From the NCBI GenBank assembly GCA_016880395.1, contig JAEHDN010000052.1, forward strand, positions 1 to 14,555: 14,555 nucleotides of DNA, in the 5' to 3' direction. The DNA is from Candidatus Eiseniibacteriota bacterium (lineage in GTDB: Bacteria; Eisenbacteria; RBG-16-71-46; SZUA-252). A program made the position numbers and the translations under genes. A model generated the notes under the pieces. That model worked only from the letters and a program-made list of their open reading frames with translations, ran no database searches and was not told the origin of the DNA. Positions 6,768-14,537 of the stretch are shown piece by piece (position 1 is the first letter of the stretch; each line of letters starts with the position of its first letter).

Positions 6768-8050
6768 GAGGCGCCGCCTTCACCAGCGCGCTCGCGCTGG
6801 CAGCCCTCCTCGGCGGGTGCGCGACGCGGGAGCGCTCGAACCCGCTCGATCCCTACAACGACACGACCGGAGGCCTCATCACCGGGTTCAATGCGCTCGC
6901 GGGGAACCACCAGGTCGAGATCCGGTGGTCCCGCGTCACGCAGTCCGGCCTTGCCGGCTATCGTCTCCTGCGCTGGCGCCCCGGCGAGATTCCGGCGATC
7001 CTCCAGGACGCGATCGGCGCCAACCTGACCGGGACCGTCGACACCGCCGTCGTGAACGAGGAGTCCTACGTCTATCAGGTCGTCGCGCGCTTCGGCACGG
7101 GAGACACCCTGGCGAGTCCGCCCGACACGGCATCGCCCGGCACGCGGCAGATCATCGTGCTCGGCGCCGAGCTGCCCGGGATGTACCGGCTCACGCCCGA
7201 CGGGCGCGACATCCTCTTCGCGCAGCCGGCTCGGGACGCCTACGAAGACATGGAGCTGGACGACCGGCGCAGCGTGCTCTGGCTCACGATCCCGGTCGAG
7301 GGAACCGTGCTCCGTCTCCTGCCGAGCGGTGCGATCGCCGCTCCGGAGCTGCAGGTGACCTACGCATCCGACGTGACGATCTCCGAGCTCCGGGGCATCG
7401 GGTGGGTCGCGGATCCGGTGGCGCGCGGCGTCCACGAATTCCGTCCGGGAGACGACACCGACCACTTCTACGCCAATCTCGGCGCGGCTCGCGTCGTCGA
7501 GGCGGGGACACATACCCCTTACGTGTGGATCGGGAACGAGGAAGGGGGCGTCCAGCGATACGCCTCGGACGGCTTCATTCCGGTCGACGAGTGGCCGGTG
7601 CACGCGGCGGTCCGCGCGATCGCGCTGGACGAGGAGAAGAACCAGGCCTGGGTCGTCGCGCGTGCGGCGGGGGAGTCGGGCACCGACGACCTGTACCGGA
7701 TCGACGTCGCGGACTCGACCGTGACGGGCGTCCCCTTCCGGCTCGCGAACGTCGCCGACATCGAGTTCGACGAGGCCCACCGGTCGCTCTGGGTCGCGGA
7801 GGAGGGAACTCCGACGTTCGGCGCGGGACGCCTCTCGCGCCTCGACGACCAGGGAGAGATCGTGGCGTCGCTCTCGGGCGTCGAGCCATTCGGAATTCAC
7901 GTCGACGCGGCGACGGGGCATTGCTGGATGGCCGATCTTCGCTCCAAGCGCGTGCTCGAAGTCGACGGGTCCGGCGTGGTCGTGCGGCGCACCACGACGA
8001 TCCCGACCCCGTACTTGGTGCGCGTGATCGCCGGCGCTCCAACTCCCTAG
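6764..8050 (+). CDS. Predicted lipoprotein with FnIII-like domain and beta-propeller
   Basis: This 428-residue protein starts at GTG 6764, overlapping the PEGA-gene stop. A short lipoprotein signal ends in LLGGC (C19 is the lipidated Cys), followed by TRERSNPLDP, a sequence style often seen after lipoboxes in FCB-type bacteria. An FnIII-like domain (about 37-118) includes 'NHQVEIRWSRVTQSGLAGYRLLR' split over two strands and 'YVYQVVARF'. Residues about 130-425 are repeated beta-strands resembling NHL/SMP-30-type propellers ('VWIGNEEGGVQRY', 'IALDEEKNQAWVVAR', 'IEFDEAHRSLWVAEEG', 'IHVDAATGHCWMADLRSKRV'). No enzymatic motif is evident. It would be membrane-anchored in the envelope and is plausibly a partner of the upstream barrel and PEGA proteins. 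Its ligand is unknown. Confidence 0.8.
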   Translation: MRGAAFTSALALAALLGGCATRERSNPLDPYNDTTGGLITGFNALAGNHQVEIRWSRVTQSGLAGYRLLRWRPGEIPAILQDAIGANLTGTVDTAVVNEESYVYQVVARFGTGDTLASPPDTASPGTRQIIVLGAELPGMYRLTPDGRDILFAQPARDAYEDMELDDRRSVLWLTIPVEGTVLRLLPSGAIAAPELQVTYASDVTISELRGIGWVADPVARGVHEFRPGDDTDHFYANLGAARVVEAGTHTPYVWIGNEEGGVQRYASDGFIPVDEWPVHAAVRAIALDEEKNQAWVVARAAGESGTDDLYRIDVADSTVTGVPFRLANVADIEFDEAHRSLWVAEEGTPTFGAGRLSRLDDQGEIVASLSGVEPFGIHVDAATGHCWMADLRSKRVLEVDGSGVVVRRTTTIPTPYLVRVIAGAPTP

Positions 8051-8261
8051 GGCCTGGTGGCATACCCGTTGCAGTTCGGATCGCATGCGTGGGGCTCGAT
8101 CGAACGGAGCGAGCCGCGCGAAGATGGGATGTGCCGGTGTCCCATCCGGATAGGGGATCAACGGCCGATCCGCCGAAGGCGGAAGGCTGGCAAAGGCTTC
8201 ACTCCCGGATGTCCGGAACGGCTTCCCTGCGTGCACTCTGCAACGGTGAGGAGGATGGAAG
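8051..8261 (+). other. Structured 211-base intergenic region / possible 5' leader
   Basis: No gene is supported here. Several inverted repeats are visible: GATGGGA/TCCCATC (8123-8129 with 8140-8146, 10-base loop), GGATC/GATCC close downstream around an AACGGCC loop, CCGCC-GAA-GGCGG around 8169-8181, and CCGG-ATGT-CCGG near 8206-8217. The region ends in a strong GAGGAGG Shine-Dalgarno (8248-8254) for the next gene. The succession of hairpins could be a structured leader RNA or transcription-end structures of the upstream operon. I could not match it to a known riboswitch, and no convincing -35/-10 pair was seen. Confidence 0.35.
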
Positions 8262-8759
8262 ATGCCACGAACCCGCCAGCCGAAGCTGGCCACGCTGGAC
8301 ATCGCGGAGGACGTCGCGCGGTGCGTTCCCGGCTACCGGGGTTATCAGGACGTCGCGCAGCGGCGCGACGACGATCGCCGGTTCCGGAGCAGTGTGGCCG
8401 AGCATCTGAACGGGGAAGCCCACCGCCTGGAGCGGATCGAGAGCCAGCAGTTCCGCGACGACTACTCCGATCTCCTGGAGGAGGTCGACGCCGGAGCACG
8501 GAAGCTCGAGTACCTGGCGGAGTCACTTGGCCTCCCCGCGCCGTCCAAGAACGGCATGGGCGAGGACATGGCCGATGCGCTGGGTCAGATCGATCGGCAG
8601 ATCGTGGACGAGCTGGATCATCTGCACCGGGTCGTGCACGAGCTGGAGAAGGCATACCTGCACGACGAGCGCTTCGAGATGAACCTGGCCGAGCTCAGGG
8701 GGATCGTCGAGCGGATCGCCGATCAAATCGAGCAGCGCAACGTGACCATCGCCCGGTAG
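8262..8759 (+). CDS. Small helical / coiled-coil protein of unknown function
   Basis: This 165-residue, highly charged protein has a near-perfect GAGGAGG seven bases before its ATG, so it should be well translated. The N-terminal segment 'LDIAEDVARCVPGYRGYQ' leads into a long region rich in Glu/Arg/Asp and Leu with heptad-like spacing (about 35-90, 'HRLERIESQQF' and 'YSDLLEEVDAGARKLEYLAE'). After a short Pro/Gly break come two more predicted helices (about 100-160). It has no signal peptide, membrane segment or catalytic motif. The 'PGYRGY' motif followed by charged helices resembles an uncharacterised family seen in several phyla; that is a recollection, not a search result. No operon partner is evident: 211 bases separate it from the lipoprotein and 99 bases from alaX. 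Confidence 0.75.
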   Translation: MPRTRQPKLATLDIAEDVARCVPGYRGYQDVAQRRDDDRRFRSSVAEHLNGEAHRLERIESQQFRDDYSDLLEEVDAGARKLEYLAESLGLPAPSKNGMGEDMADALGQIDRQIVDELDHLHRVVHELEKAYLHDERFEMNLAELRGIVERIADQIEQRNVTIAR

Positions 8760-8777
8760 CTCCGGGCTTCGCAAGGG

Positions 8778-8806
8778 CGGGCTCCTCGTTGTGCGGGAGG
8801 GGCCCG
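8778..8806 (+). terminator. Possible terminator hairpin between small helical gene and alaX
   Basis: CGGGCTCC (8778-8785) can pair with GGAG plus CCCG (8796-8806) across a three-G bulge, and TTCTGT follows. The position shortly after the stop at 8759 fits a terminator, but the bulge and short T-tract make it weak. Confidence 0.3.
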
Positions 8807-8858
8807 TTCTGTATCGTTCCGGCATGCCGGTCCGCGCGATAGCGAGGGGTCTGAATTC

Positions 8859-10067
8859 GTGACCCGGCGCCTCTATTACGACGACGCCCACCTCCGCACC
8901 TTCACGGGGACCGTCACGGGGACCCGGCGCGCCGATGGCGCGATCGAGATCTCGCTCGATGTCACCGCCTTCTATCCCGGCGGGGGCGGCCAACCCTCCG
9001 ACCGCGGGCGTCTGGGGAGCCGCGAGGTCCTCGAGACGCTCGAGGACGGCGAGACCGTGTGGCATCGCGTCGACGGCCCGCTCGAGGAGGGGGTCCGGAT
9101 CGAGGGGGCGATCGACTGGCCCCGCCGCCACGACCACATGCAGCAGCACACCGGACAGCACGTCCTCTCTCGCGCGTTCGTCGAGATGGCCGGCGCCGAC
9201 ACTCGATCCTTCCACCTGGGAGCCGAGCTCGTGACGATCGACGTGGACCACGCGTCCCCCGACGAGGCGCTCCTTCGCCGCGTCGAGCAGCGCGCGAACG
9301 AGATCGTCTGGGAGGATCGCGGCGTCCATGCCCACCTCGTGTCCATGGAGGAAGCCCTTCGGTTCCCCCTGCGCAAGCCGCCCCAGGTGGAAGGGCAGGT
9401 CCGCGTGATCGAGGTGGACGGATACGACTGGTCGGCCTGCGGGGGCACGCACGTGGCGCGGACCGGCGAGATCGGGGTGATCGCCCTCCTCGGGACCGAG
9501 CGCTACAAGGGAGGCACCCGCGTGTCCTTCGTGTGCGGGGCGCGGGCGCTCGGGCGTCTGCGCGAGGCGGGGGACCTGCTCCGGCGGATCTGCCTCGAAT
9601 TCACCGCCGGGGAGACGGATCTGATGAGGGCCGTCGGGCGTCTCAAGGAAGAGCGGGAGCGGCTCGAGCGGCGCCTGAAGCCCCTGGTCCGGGAATCGCT
9701 CGAGCGGGAGGCGGCAGCCCTGCTCGCCGAGGCGGCGCCGGGAGCCGTGGCGCCGGTCGTGGCCCGGCACCTCCCCGGGCGCGATCCCGACGAGGCCGGA
9801 ATGCTGGCCGCGCTGATCGCCGCCCAGGGCGGTATCGCGCTCCTCGTATCCGGGGAAGGGGCCACTCCCAGGGCGCACTTTTGCGCCCCGCCGGGTACAA
9901 TATCGGCAGGCGCCCTCATGGGCGAAATCGGCCGCCGCCACGGGGGGCGAGGCGGCGGAAGGCCTGAATCCGCACAGGGGACCATCCCTGCGGATCGGGT
10001 GGAATCGGCGCTCCGGGATGCCCTGGAGGCCGCTATGGCCGGAACAGGGAAAGGGCAGGACACATGA
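8859..10067 (+). CDS. alaX: Alanyl-tRNA editing protein AlaX-L (trans-editing, with DHHA1 domain)
   Basis: This 402-residue protein is homologous to the editing and C-terminal parts of alanyl-tRNA synthetase without the aminoacylation core. The family hydrolyses Ser-tRNA(Ala) and/or Gly-tRNA(Ala) in the cytoplasm to prevent mistranslation. The N-terminal beta-barrel shows 'TAFYPGGGGQPSDRG' (36-50). The zinc-site motifs are intact: HTGQH (97-101) and CGGTH (194-198). A helical linker 'RLKEERERLERRLKPLV' is followed by a DHHA1-type C-terminus with 'GGRGGGRPESAQG', which places it in the long (AlaX-L) class. The GTG start at 8859 has GAGGGG about ten bases upstream. The stop overlaps the ATG of the second peptidase-barrel gene (ATGA), an unexpected pairing of a translation-quality enzyme with an envelope protein. 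Confidence 0.92.
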   Translation: MTRRLYYDDAHLRTFTGTVTGTRRADGAIEISLDVTAFYPGGGGQPSDRGRLGSREVLETLEDGETVWHRVDGPLEEGVRIEGAIDWPRRHDHMQQHTGQHVLSRAFVEMAGADTRSFHLGAELVTIDVDHASPDEALLRRVEQRANEIVWEDRGVHAHLVSMEEALRFPLRKPPQVEGQVRVIEVDGYDWSACGGTHVARTGEIGVIALLGTERYKGGTRVSFVCGARALGRLREAGDLLRRICLEFTAGETDLMRAVGRLKEERERLERRLKPLVRESLEREAAALLAEAAPGAVAPVVARHLPGRDPDEAGMLAALIAAQGGIALLVSGEGATPRAHFCAPPGTISAGALMGEIGRRHGGRGGGRPESAQGTIPADRVESALRDALEAAMAGTGKGQDT

Positions 10068-13000
10068 CGGGAGGGACCACGCACCCGAGGGTTCGCCGCT
10101 GGCCGGCTTTCCGCGCCCCGCTCATCCTGGCCGCGCTCGCGATCCTCTTCCTGCCACCGGCGCTCGTCTCCCACGCCTCGGCCCAGTTCTTCGGACAGAA
10201 CAAGGTCCAGTACAAGAGCTTCAAGTGGAAGGTCCTCCGGACCCAGCACTTCGACATCCACTACTACCAGGGCACCGAGGCGGCCGTGAACGACGCCGCC
10301 CTCATGGCCGAGCGCTCCTACCAGCGGCTGAGCCGGGTGCTCAATCACCAGATCAAGGTTCGCGTCCCGCTCGTTCTCTACGCGTCGCACACGGATTTCG
10401 AGCAGACCAACATCACGCCGGAGCTGATCGGCATCGGGACGGGCGGCGTCACGGAGTTCCTGAAGCGGCGGGTCTTCCTCCCCTTCACGGGCTCCTACGC
10501 GGAGCTGGACCACGTGCTCACCCATGAGCTGGTCCACGCCTTCCAGGTGGACGTCCTGTTCGGCGACAACCAGGGTCTGATCGGCAATCCGTTCGCGACC
10601 TCAGTCCCGCTCTGGTTCATGGAGGGGATGGCGGAGTACCTCTCGGTCGGGACCACCGATCCGAACACCGCGATGTGGCTCCGCGACGCCTCGCTCGAGG
10701 GTTACCTGATCCCGATCACGACGCTCGCGTACGTGGGGGACATCCGCGTCTATCGGTTCGGCCAGTCCATCTGGCAGTACATCGCCGAGACCTACGGGAT
10801 CGCCAAGGTGGGGGAGATCCTGAAGCGAACGCGGCGGATGGGGAGCGCCGAGCGCGCTCTCGAAGCCTCCACGGGGCTCACCGTCGAGGTGCTCTCGAAG
10901 AAGTGGACCGAGGCGGTGCGGAAGGCCTATCTGCCGCAGATCGTGGATCACCAGAGCCCGACCCAGATTGCCACCAAGCTGACCGACGCCGAGCGTGACT
11001 ACTCGAACTTCAACGTGGCTCCGTCGGTCTCGCCCTCGGGGCTCCAGTTCGTCTACATCTCCGACCGGAGCATGTACAACGACGTCTATCTCGCCTCCGC
11101 CCTCGACGGCAAGCTCTTCAAGAAGCTCATCTCCGGCGAGCGCACGCCGAGCTTCGAGACGCTCCGGTTCTTCAATACGTCGATCGCCTGGTCGCCGAAC
11201 GAGAAGCAGATCGCCATCCCGGCCAAGGTGGGCGGCGAGGACGCGCTCTATGTCGTCGACGTTCCATCGGGGCACGTCGCGAAGCGGTACAAGTTCGGCC
11301 TCGATGCGATCTACTCTCCGTCCTGGTCGCCCGACGGCTCGAAGTTCGCGTTCGTGGGTCTGAAGAACGGGCGGTCCATCCTCTACATCGTGGATTCGAA
11401 CGGGAAGAACCCGCGCCAGATCCTGAGCGGTCGCTACGCCGTGCGCGATCCCGTGTGGTCGCCGGACGGCTCGCGTATCGCGTATTCGACCGACCAGGGG
11501 GAGGGGACCGAGGCCGACCGGCTGATCTTTGGCGATCTCAAGCTCGCGTTCCTCGACCTCGCGACCGGCCAGGTGAGCGTTCCCCCCGGACAGAACGGCA
11601 AGAACATCTCGCCGCAGTGGACCCCCGACGGCAACTCGGTGGTCTTCGTGTCCGACCGGACCGGGATCTCCAACATCTACCGCATGGACCTCGCCACCGG
11701 CGAGAGCGTGCGCCTGAGCGATCTCCTCACCGGCGTCGCGGGGCTCGTGGAGGAGAGCCCCTGCCTCTCCCTCTCACGGGATGGCAAGCGCCTCCTCTTC
11801 ACGTCGTTCAATCGCGGGGGCTGGGACGTCTATGCCGTGCGGGATCCGGAGAAGTTCATCCAGAGCCCGCCGGTGCTCGACACGGCCCGCTCGATCGCCA
11901 CGACGCCGCTCGCTCCGCTCGGCACCCGCCTGGAGGCCGCGATCGGCGAGATGGAGGGAATGCCCGAGCCGATGACCCCGCTCTCCGCGGACACCAGCCA
12001 GGCGGCGCTGCCCGACTCGGCTCGGGTCTCCGCTGCGCCCGGCTCACCCGCCGCGGCCGCTCCGGCGGTGACGGATTCGACCCTGTCGGACTACGTGCAG
12101 CAGGTTTACAGCGAGCCCCTGGCGGACAGCACAACGTTCCAGCAGATCCCCTACCGGCCGTCGTTCAGCCGGGACTACTTCAGCGGTGGCGCCGTCGTTG
12201 CCTCCAACGTGGGCTTCGCGGGCTCGAGCGTGATCTCGTTCAGCGACCTGCTCGGCAACCACAACATCCTCGCGATCCTGAACCTCTACGGGAACCTGGG
12301 CGAGTCGGACGTCTACATCGCATTCACGAACCTCGCCCACCGGATGAACTACGGGATCGCGGTCTTCCAGTATCAAAAAGACTTGCTCCTCTTCACCTCG
12401 CCGCAGCGCGATGACCTGCAGAACCAGATCCACAGGGGCGGCTCGTTCTTCTTCTCGCGCCCGTTCAACCGGTTCGAGCGGCTCGAGTACGGGGTGACGG
12501 CGGCGATGGTGAACCAGCGCATCTTCCGCTACGACTACACCGGCGGGACGATCACCCAGTACGGCGACCAGGGGGACTACGTCTACGTGGCGCCGAACAT
12601 GAGCTACGTGCACGACAACGTGCTCTACGGCTCGACGGGGCCGGTGAACGGCGGCCGGTCGCGAATCTCGGCCGAGTACGCGCTCGGCGGCATGAACTAC
12701 ACGACCGGCGTGCTCGACGACCGCCACTACACGAGCCTCACCCGCCGCCTCACGTTCGCGCGGCGGCTCCTGGGTGGCGCGAGCTTCGGCGACGATCCCC
12801 AGTTCTTCCGCTTCGGCGGCGCGTTCACGTACCGCGGCAAGGACTACGGCGAGCTGATCGGCACCCGGGCGGCCATCGCCAACGTCGAGCTCCGCTTCCC
12901 GCTCATCGAGACGCTGCGGGTCGGATTCCCGCTCTCGCTCTCCCTGGGCGGCGTGAACGGCGTGGTCTTCCTGGACGCGGCCTCCGCGTGGAACGCCGGC

Positions 13001-13186
13001 ACCGATCCCAGGTTCTTCTCGAACGTGGGCGGGCTCCACCCGGAGGGGGCGCACCTCGCCTACGGATTCGGCGCGCGCATCAATCTTGGGTACTTCATCC
13101 TCCGCTACGACTACGGGCGCGAGCACGGCATCGAGCGGGGGCCGGGCGAGTCGCACCACTTCCTCACGTTCGGGCCCGAGTTCTAG
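10064..13186 (+). CDS. Secreted metallopeptidase-TolB propeller-Omp85 barrel fusion protein (paralog 2)
   Basis: This 1040-residue paralog of the 3077-5884 product has the same order of domains. The signal segment is longer, with a basic N-region, a core at about 19-34 and probable cleavage ASA|Q at 40. The peptidase domain has HELVH at 154-158 and WFMEGMAEY with the probable third ligand E187. Six propeller blades span about 325-592 (e.g. 'SPSWSPDGSKFAFVG', 'DPVWSPDGSRIAYSTD', 'SPQWTPDGNSVVFVSD'). A long Ala/Pro/Ser-rich linker (about 600-700) precedes the barrel (about 700-1040), which contains 'FSDLLGN', 'TYRGKDYGELIGT' and 'VVFLDAASAWN' and ends in Phe. The linker is the main difference from paralog 1. 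The ATG overlaps the alaX stop, with AAGGG eight bases upstream. All zinc-ligand residues are kept, so both copies are probably active peptidases. The substrate is unknown. Confidence 0.9.
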   Translation: MTGGTTHPRVRRWPAFRAPLILAALAILFLPPALVSHASAQFFGQNKVQYKSFKWKVLRTQHFDIHYYQGTEAAVNDAALMAERSYQRLSRVLNHQIKVRVPLVLYASHTDFEQTNITPELIGIGTGGVTEFLKRRVFLPFTGSYAELDHVLTHELVHAFQVDVLFGDNQGLIGNPFATSVPLWFMEGMAEYLSVGTTDPNTAMWLRDASLEGYLIPITTLAYVGDIRVYRFGQSIWQYIAETYGIAKVGEILKRTRRMGSAERALEASTGLTVEVLSKKWTEAVRKAYLPQIVDHQSPTQIATKLTDAERDYSNFNVAPSVSPSGLQFVYISDRSMYNDVYLASALDGKLFKKLISGERTPSFETLRFFNTSIAWSPNEKQIAIPAKVGGEDALYVVDVPSGHVAKRYKFGLDAIYSPSWSPDGSKFAFVGLKNGRSILYIVDSNGKNPRQILSGRYAVRDPVWSPDGSRIAYSTDQGEGTEADRLIFGDLKLAFLDLATGQVSVPPGQNGKNISPQWTPDGNSVVFVSDRTGISNIYRMDLATGESVRLSDLLTGVAGLVEESPCLSLSRDGKRLLFTSFNRGGWDVYAVRDPEKFIQSPPVLDTARSIATTPLAPLGTRLEAAIGEMEGMPEPMTPLSADTSQAALPDSARVSAAPGSPAAAAPAVTDSTLSDYVQQVYSEPLADSTTFQQIPYRPSFSRDYFSGGAVVASNVGFAGSSVISFSDLLGNHNILAILNLYGNLGESDVYIAFTNLAHRMNYGIAVFQYQKDLLLFTSPQRDDLQNQIHRGGSFFFSRPFNRFERLEYGVTAAMVNQRIFRYDYTGGTITQYGDQGDYVYVAPNMSYVHDNVLYGSTGPVNGGRSRISAEYALGGMNYTTGVLDDRHYTSLTRRLTFARRLLGGASFGDDPQFFRFGGAFTYRGKDYGELIGTRAAIANVELRFPLIETLRVGFPLSLSLGGVNGVVFLDAASAWNAGTDPRFFSNVGGLHPEGAHLAYGFGARINLGYFILRYDYGREHGIERGPGESHHFLTFGPEF

Positions 13187-13192
13187 AGCCGG

Positions 13193-13834
13193 ATGCCGTT
13201 CCAGGAGTGGGACACGGCGATCTTCCGGGCCGTGAACCTCGGCCTGGAGCGTCCGTGGCTCGACCCCATCATGAAGAGCTTCACCGACCCGGGGCGGCTC
13301 AAGGCGCCCCTCCTGATCGCGGCGATCCTTCTCTTCACGCTGCGCCGGGCGCGCGGGCTTCTGGCGCTCGTCGTCCTGGTGGCGACGCTGGCGGTGTCGG
13401 ACCAGCTGAGCGCCAAGGTCTTGAAGCCGATCTTCAAGCGCGCGCGGCCCTCCGTGGTGGTTGCGGACGCGCACAAGCTCTTCGGCGTGCGTCACAGCTA
13501 CGCGTTTCCCTCGGTGCACGCGGTCAACTTCACCGTGCCCATCCCAATCCTTGCGACGGTGTTCCCGGCCGCAGCCGTCCCGTACGCGGTGATCGCCTCG
13601 CTGGTCTGCTTCTCGCGGATCTACGTGGGGGATCACTGGCCGTCGGACGTGCTGGGCGGGATCGTGCTCGGGCTCGGCCTGGGGCTCCTCGGGCGCAGGG
13701 CCTTCCTCCGCCTGGAGCAGAACGCGAAGCGATGGCCATGGTATCGGAAGCTCGAGCGCTGGCGGCGCGCCGAGCCCGGAGTCGAGCCTACGGGCGAGGT
13801 GCGAGGTGAAGAAGAGCCCAGTGCCGTCCGGTGA
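13193..13834 (+). CDS. PAP2-family membrane phosphatase
   Basis: This 213-residue polytopic membrane protein belongs to the PAP2/acid-phosphatase superfamily, whose bacterial members dephosphorylate lipid phosphates such as phosphatidic acid, PGP or undecaprenyl pyrophosphate. All three catalytic motifs are present: KX6RP (K78...R85-P86), the central PSxH motif as PSVH (106-109), and SRX5HX3D (S141-R142, H148, D152). The central motif has Val where Gly is usual. Hydrophobic segments are visible at about 38-50, 56-70, 112-140 and 152-167, and the C-terminal tail is charged. It starts six bases after the barrel gene stop with only a weak ribosome site, suggesting coupled translation. Its 3' end overlaps the convergent gene by 47 bases. 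The exact lipid substrate cannot be assigned. Confidence 0.88.
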   Translation: MPFQEWDTAIFRAVNLGLERPWLDPIMKSFTDPGRLKAPLLIAAILLFTLRRARGLLALVVLVATLAVSDQLSAKVLKPIFKRARPSVVVADAHKLFGVRHSYAFPSVHAVNFTVPIPILATVFPAAAVPYAVIASLVCFSRIYVGDHWPSDVLGGIVLGLGLGLLGRRAFLRLEQNAKRWPWYRKLERWRRAEPGVEPTGEVRGEEEPSAVR

Positions 13835-14537
13835 GGCCGCGATCGCGCCGGTGCGAGTAGAACCGCTCCGGATCGCAGGCGGTGCACTCGGGCGCGAGTT
13901 GGACGTGCTCGCGCGGGACCCCCGCGCGGACAAGGCCTGCCTCGATCGCGGCGGGGAGATCGAGCGAGGGCTGCCCGGTTGGATGCGGCCGGAGGAACGC
14001 CGCGTCGAACTCGGCGGCGACCTCGGGGCCGATCGGGAAGCAGCACGCGTGGAGGCACGGCCCCACGATGGCCACGAGCCGTGCGGGATCGATGCCCCTC
14101 TGGTCGAGCCGCTCCACGGCCGCTGGCGCGATGCCGTCCCTGGCCCCACGCCAGCCGCAGTGGAGAAGCGCCGCCGCCGCGCCATCGTCGGCGACGATGG
14201 CCACGGGGGCGCAGTCCGCGGCGGAGACGGCGACCCACGGGTCTCCCGGAGCCACGACGAAGCCGTCGGCATCGCGGCTCACCTCGCCTGCGCCGACGAT
14301 GACGCGGCCGTGAACTTGATGGAGCATCACGGGCGCACCGTCGGGAAGGCCGGCCGTGGCGCGGAGACGGCCCCGGTTCTCGCGCACGTCGGGCTCCGAG
14401 TCGCCGACCCCGAGGCTCAGGTTGAGCGACGTGTACGGGCCCCGGCTCACGCCCCCCTTGCGCGTCGCCATGCCGAACCAGGCCGAGGCCGGAAGGAAGC
14501 CCGCCGGAGGACGCCAGAAGGGGACCGTCGCACTCAT
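13788..14537 (-). CDS. pgeF: PgeF/YlmD-family protein (LACC1-like, peptidoglycan editing factor)
   Basis: This 249-residue protein belongs to the YfiH/YlmD/LACC1 family. Members have purine-nucleoside phosphorylase/adenosine deaminase-type activity in vitro, and the E. coli member PgeF helps keep wrong amino acids out of peptidoglycan. Family motifs are complete: 'TRKGGVSRGPYTSLNLSLGVGD', LHQVHG with H73, DADGFV, 'SAADCAPV' with C109, 'LHCGWRG' with H126, 'GPCLHACCFPIGPEV', and 'CTACDPERFYSHRRD..LTGR'. H73, C109 and H126 are the expected zinc ligands. The ATG at 14537 gives a family-like N-terminus. The frame stays open to the window edge, with an upstream TTG at 14543, so a slightly earlier start is possible. 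It is cytoplasmic and convergent with the PAP2 gene. Confidence 0.92.
   Translation of the reverse strand: MSATVPFWRPPAGFLPASAWFGMATRKGGVSRGPYTSLNLSLGVGDSEPDVRENRGRLRATAGLPDGAPVMLHQVHGRVIVGAGEVSRDADGFVVAPGDPWVAVSAADCAPVAIVADDGAAAALLHCGWRGARDGIAPAAVERLDQRGIDPARLVAIVGPCLHACCFPIGPEVAAEFDAAFLRPHPTGQPSLDLPAAIEAGLVRAGVPREHVQLAPECTACDPERFYSHRRDRGLTGRHWALLHLAPRP

Noticed and set aside
8160..8235. Riboswitch resemblance (c-di-GMP-I or glycine type) from the GCCGAAGGC hairpin and GGCAAAGGC
   Set aside because: The conserved flanking blocks of either class are missing or in the wrong order, so I list the region only as a structured leader.
6659..8302. Minus-strand open frame opposite the lipoprotein gene
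   Set aside because: The + strand has a lipobox, a GTGA overlap and propeller repeats; the minus frame has charged low-complexity composition only.
12044..14272. Very long open frame on the minus strand (about 740 codons) across the barrel gene, the PAP2 gene and pgeF
   Set aside because: It lies antisense to well-supported genes and in another frame from pgeF, its composition is Arg/Glu/His/Val-rich without any domain, and such shadow frames are common at this GC content.
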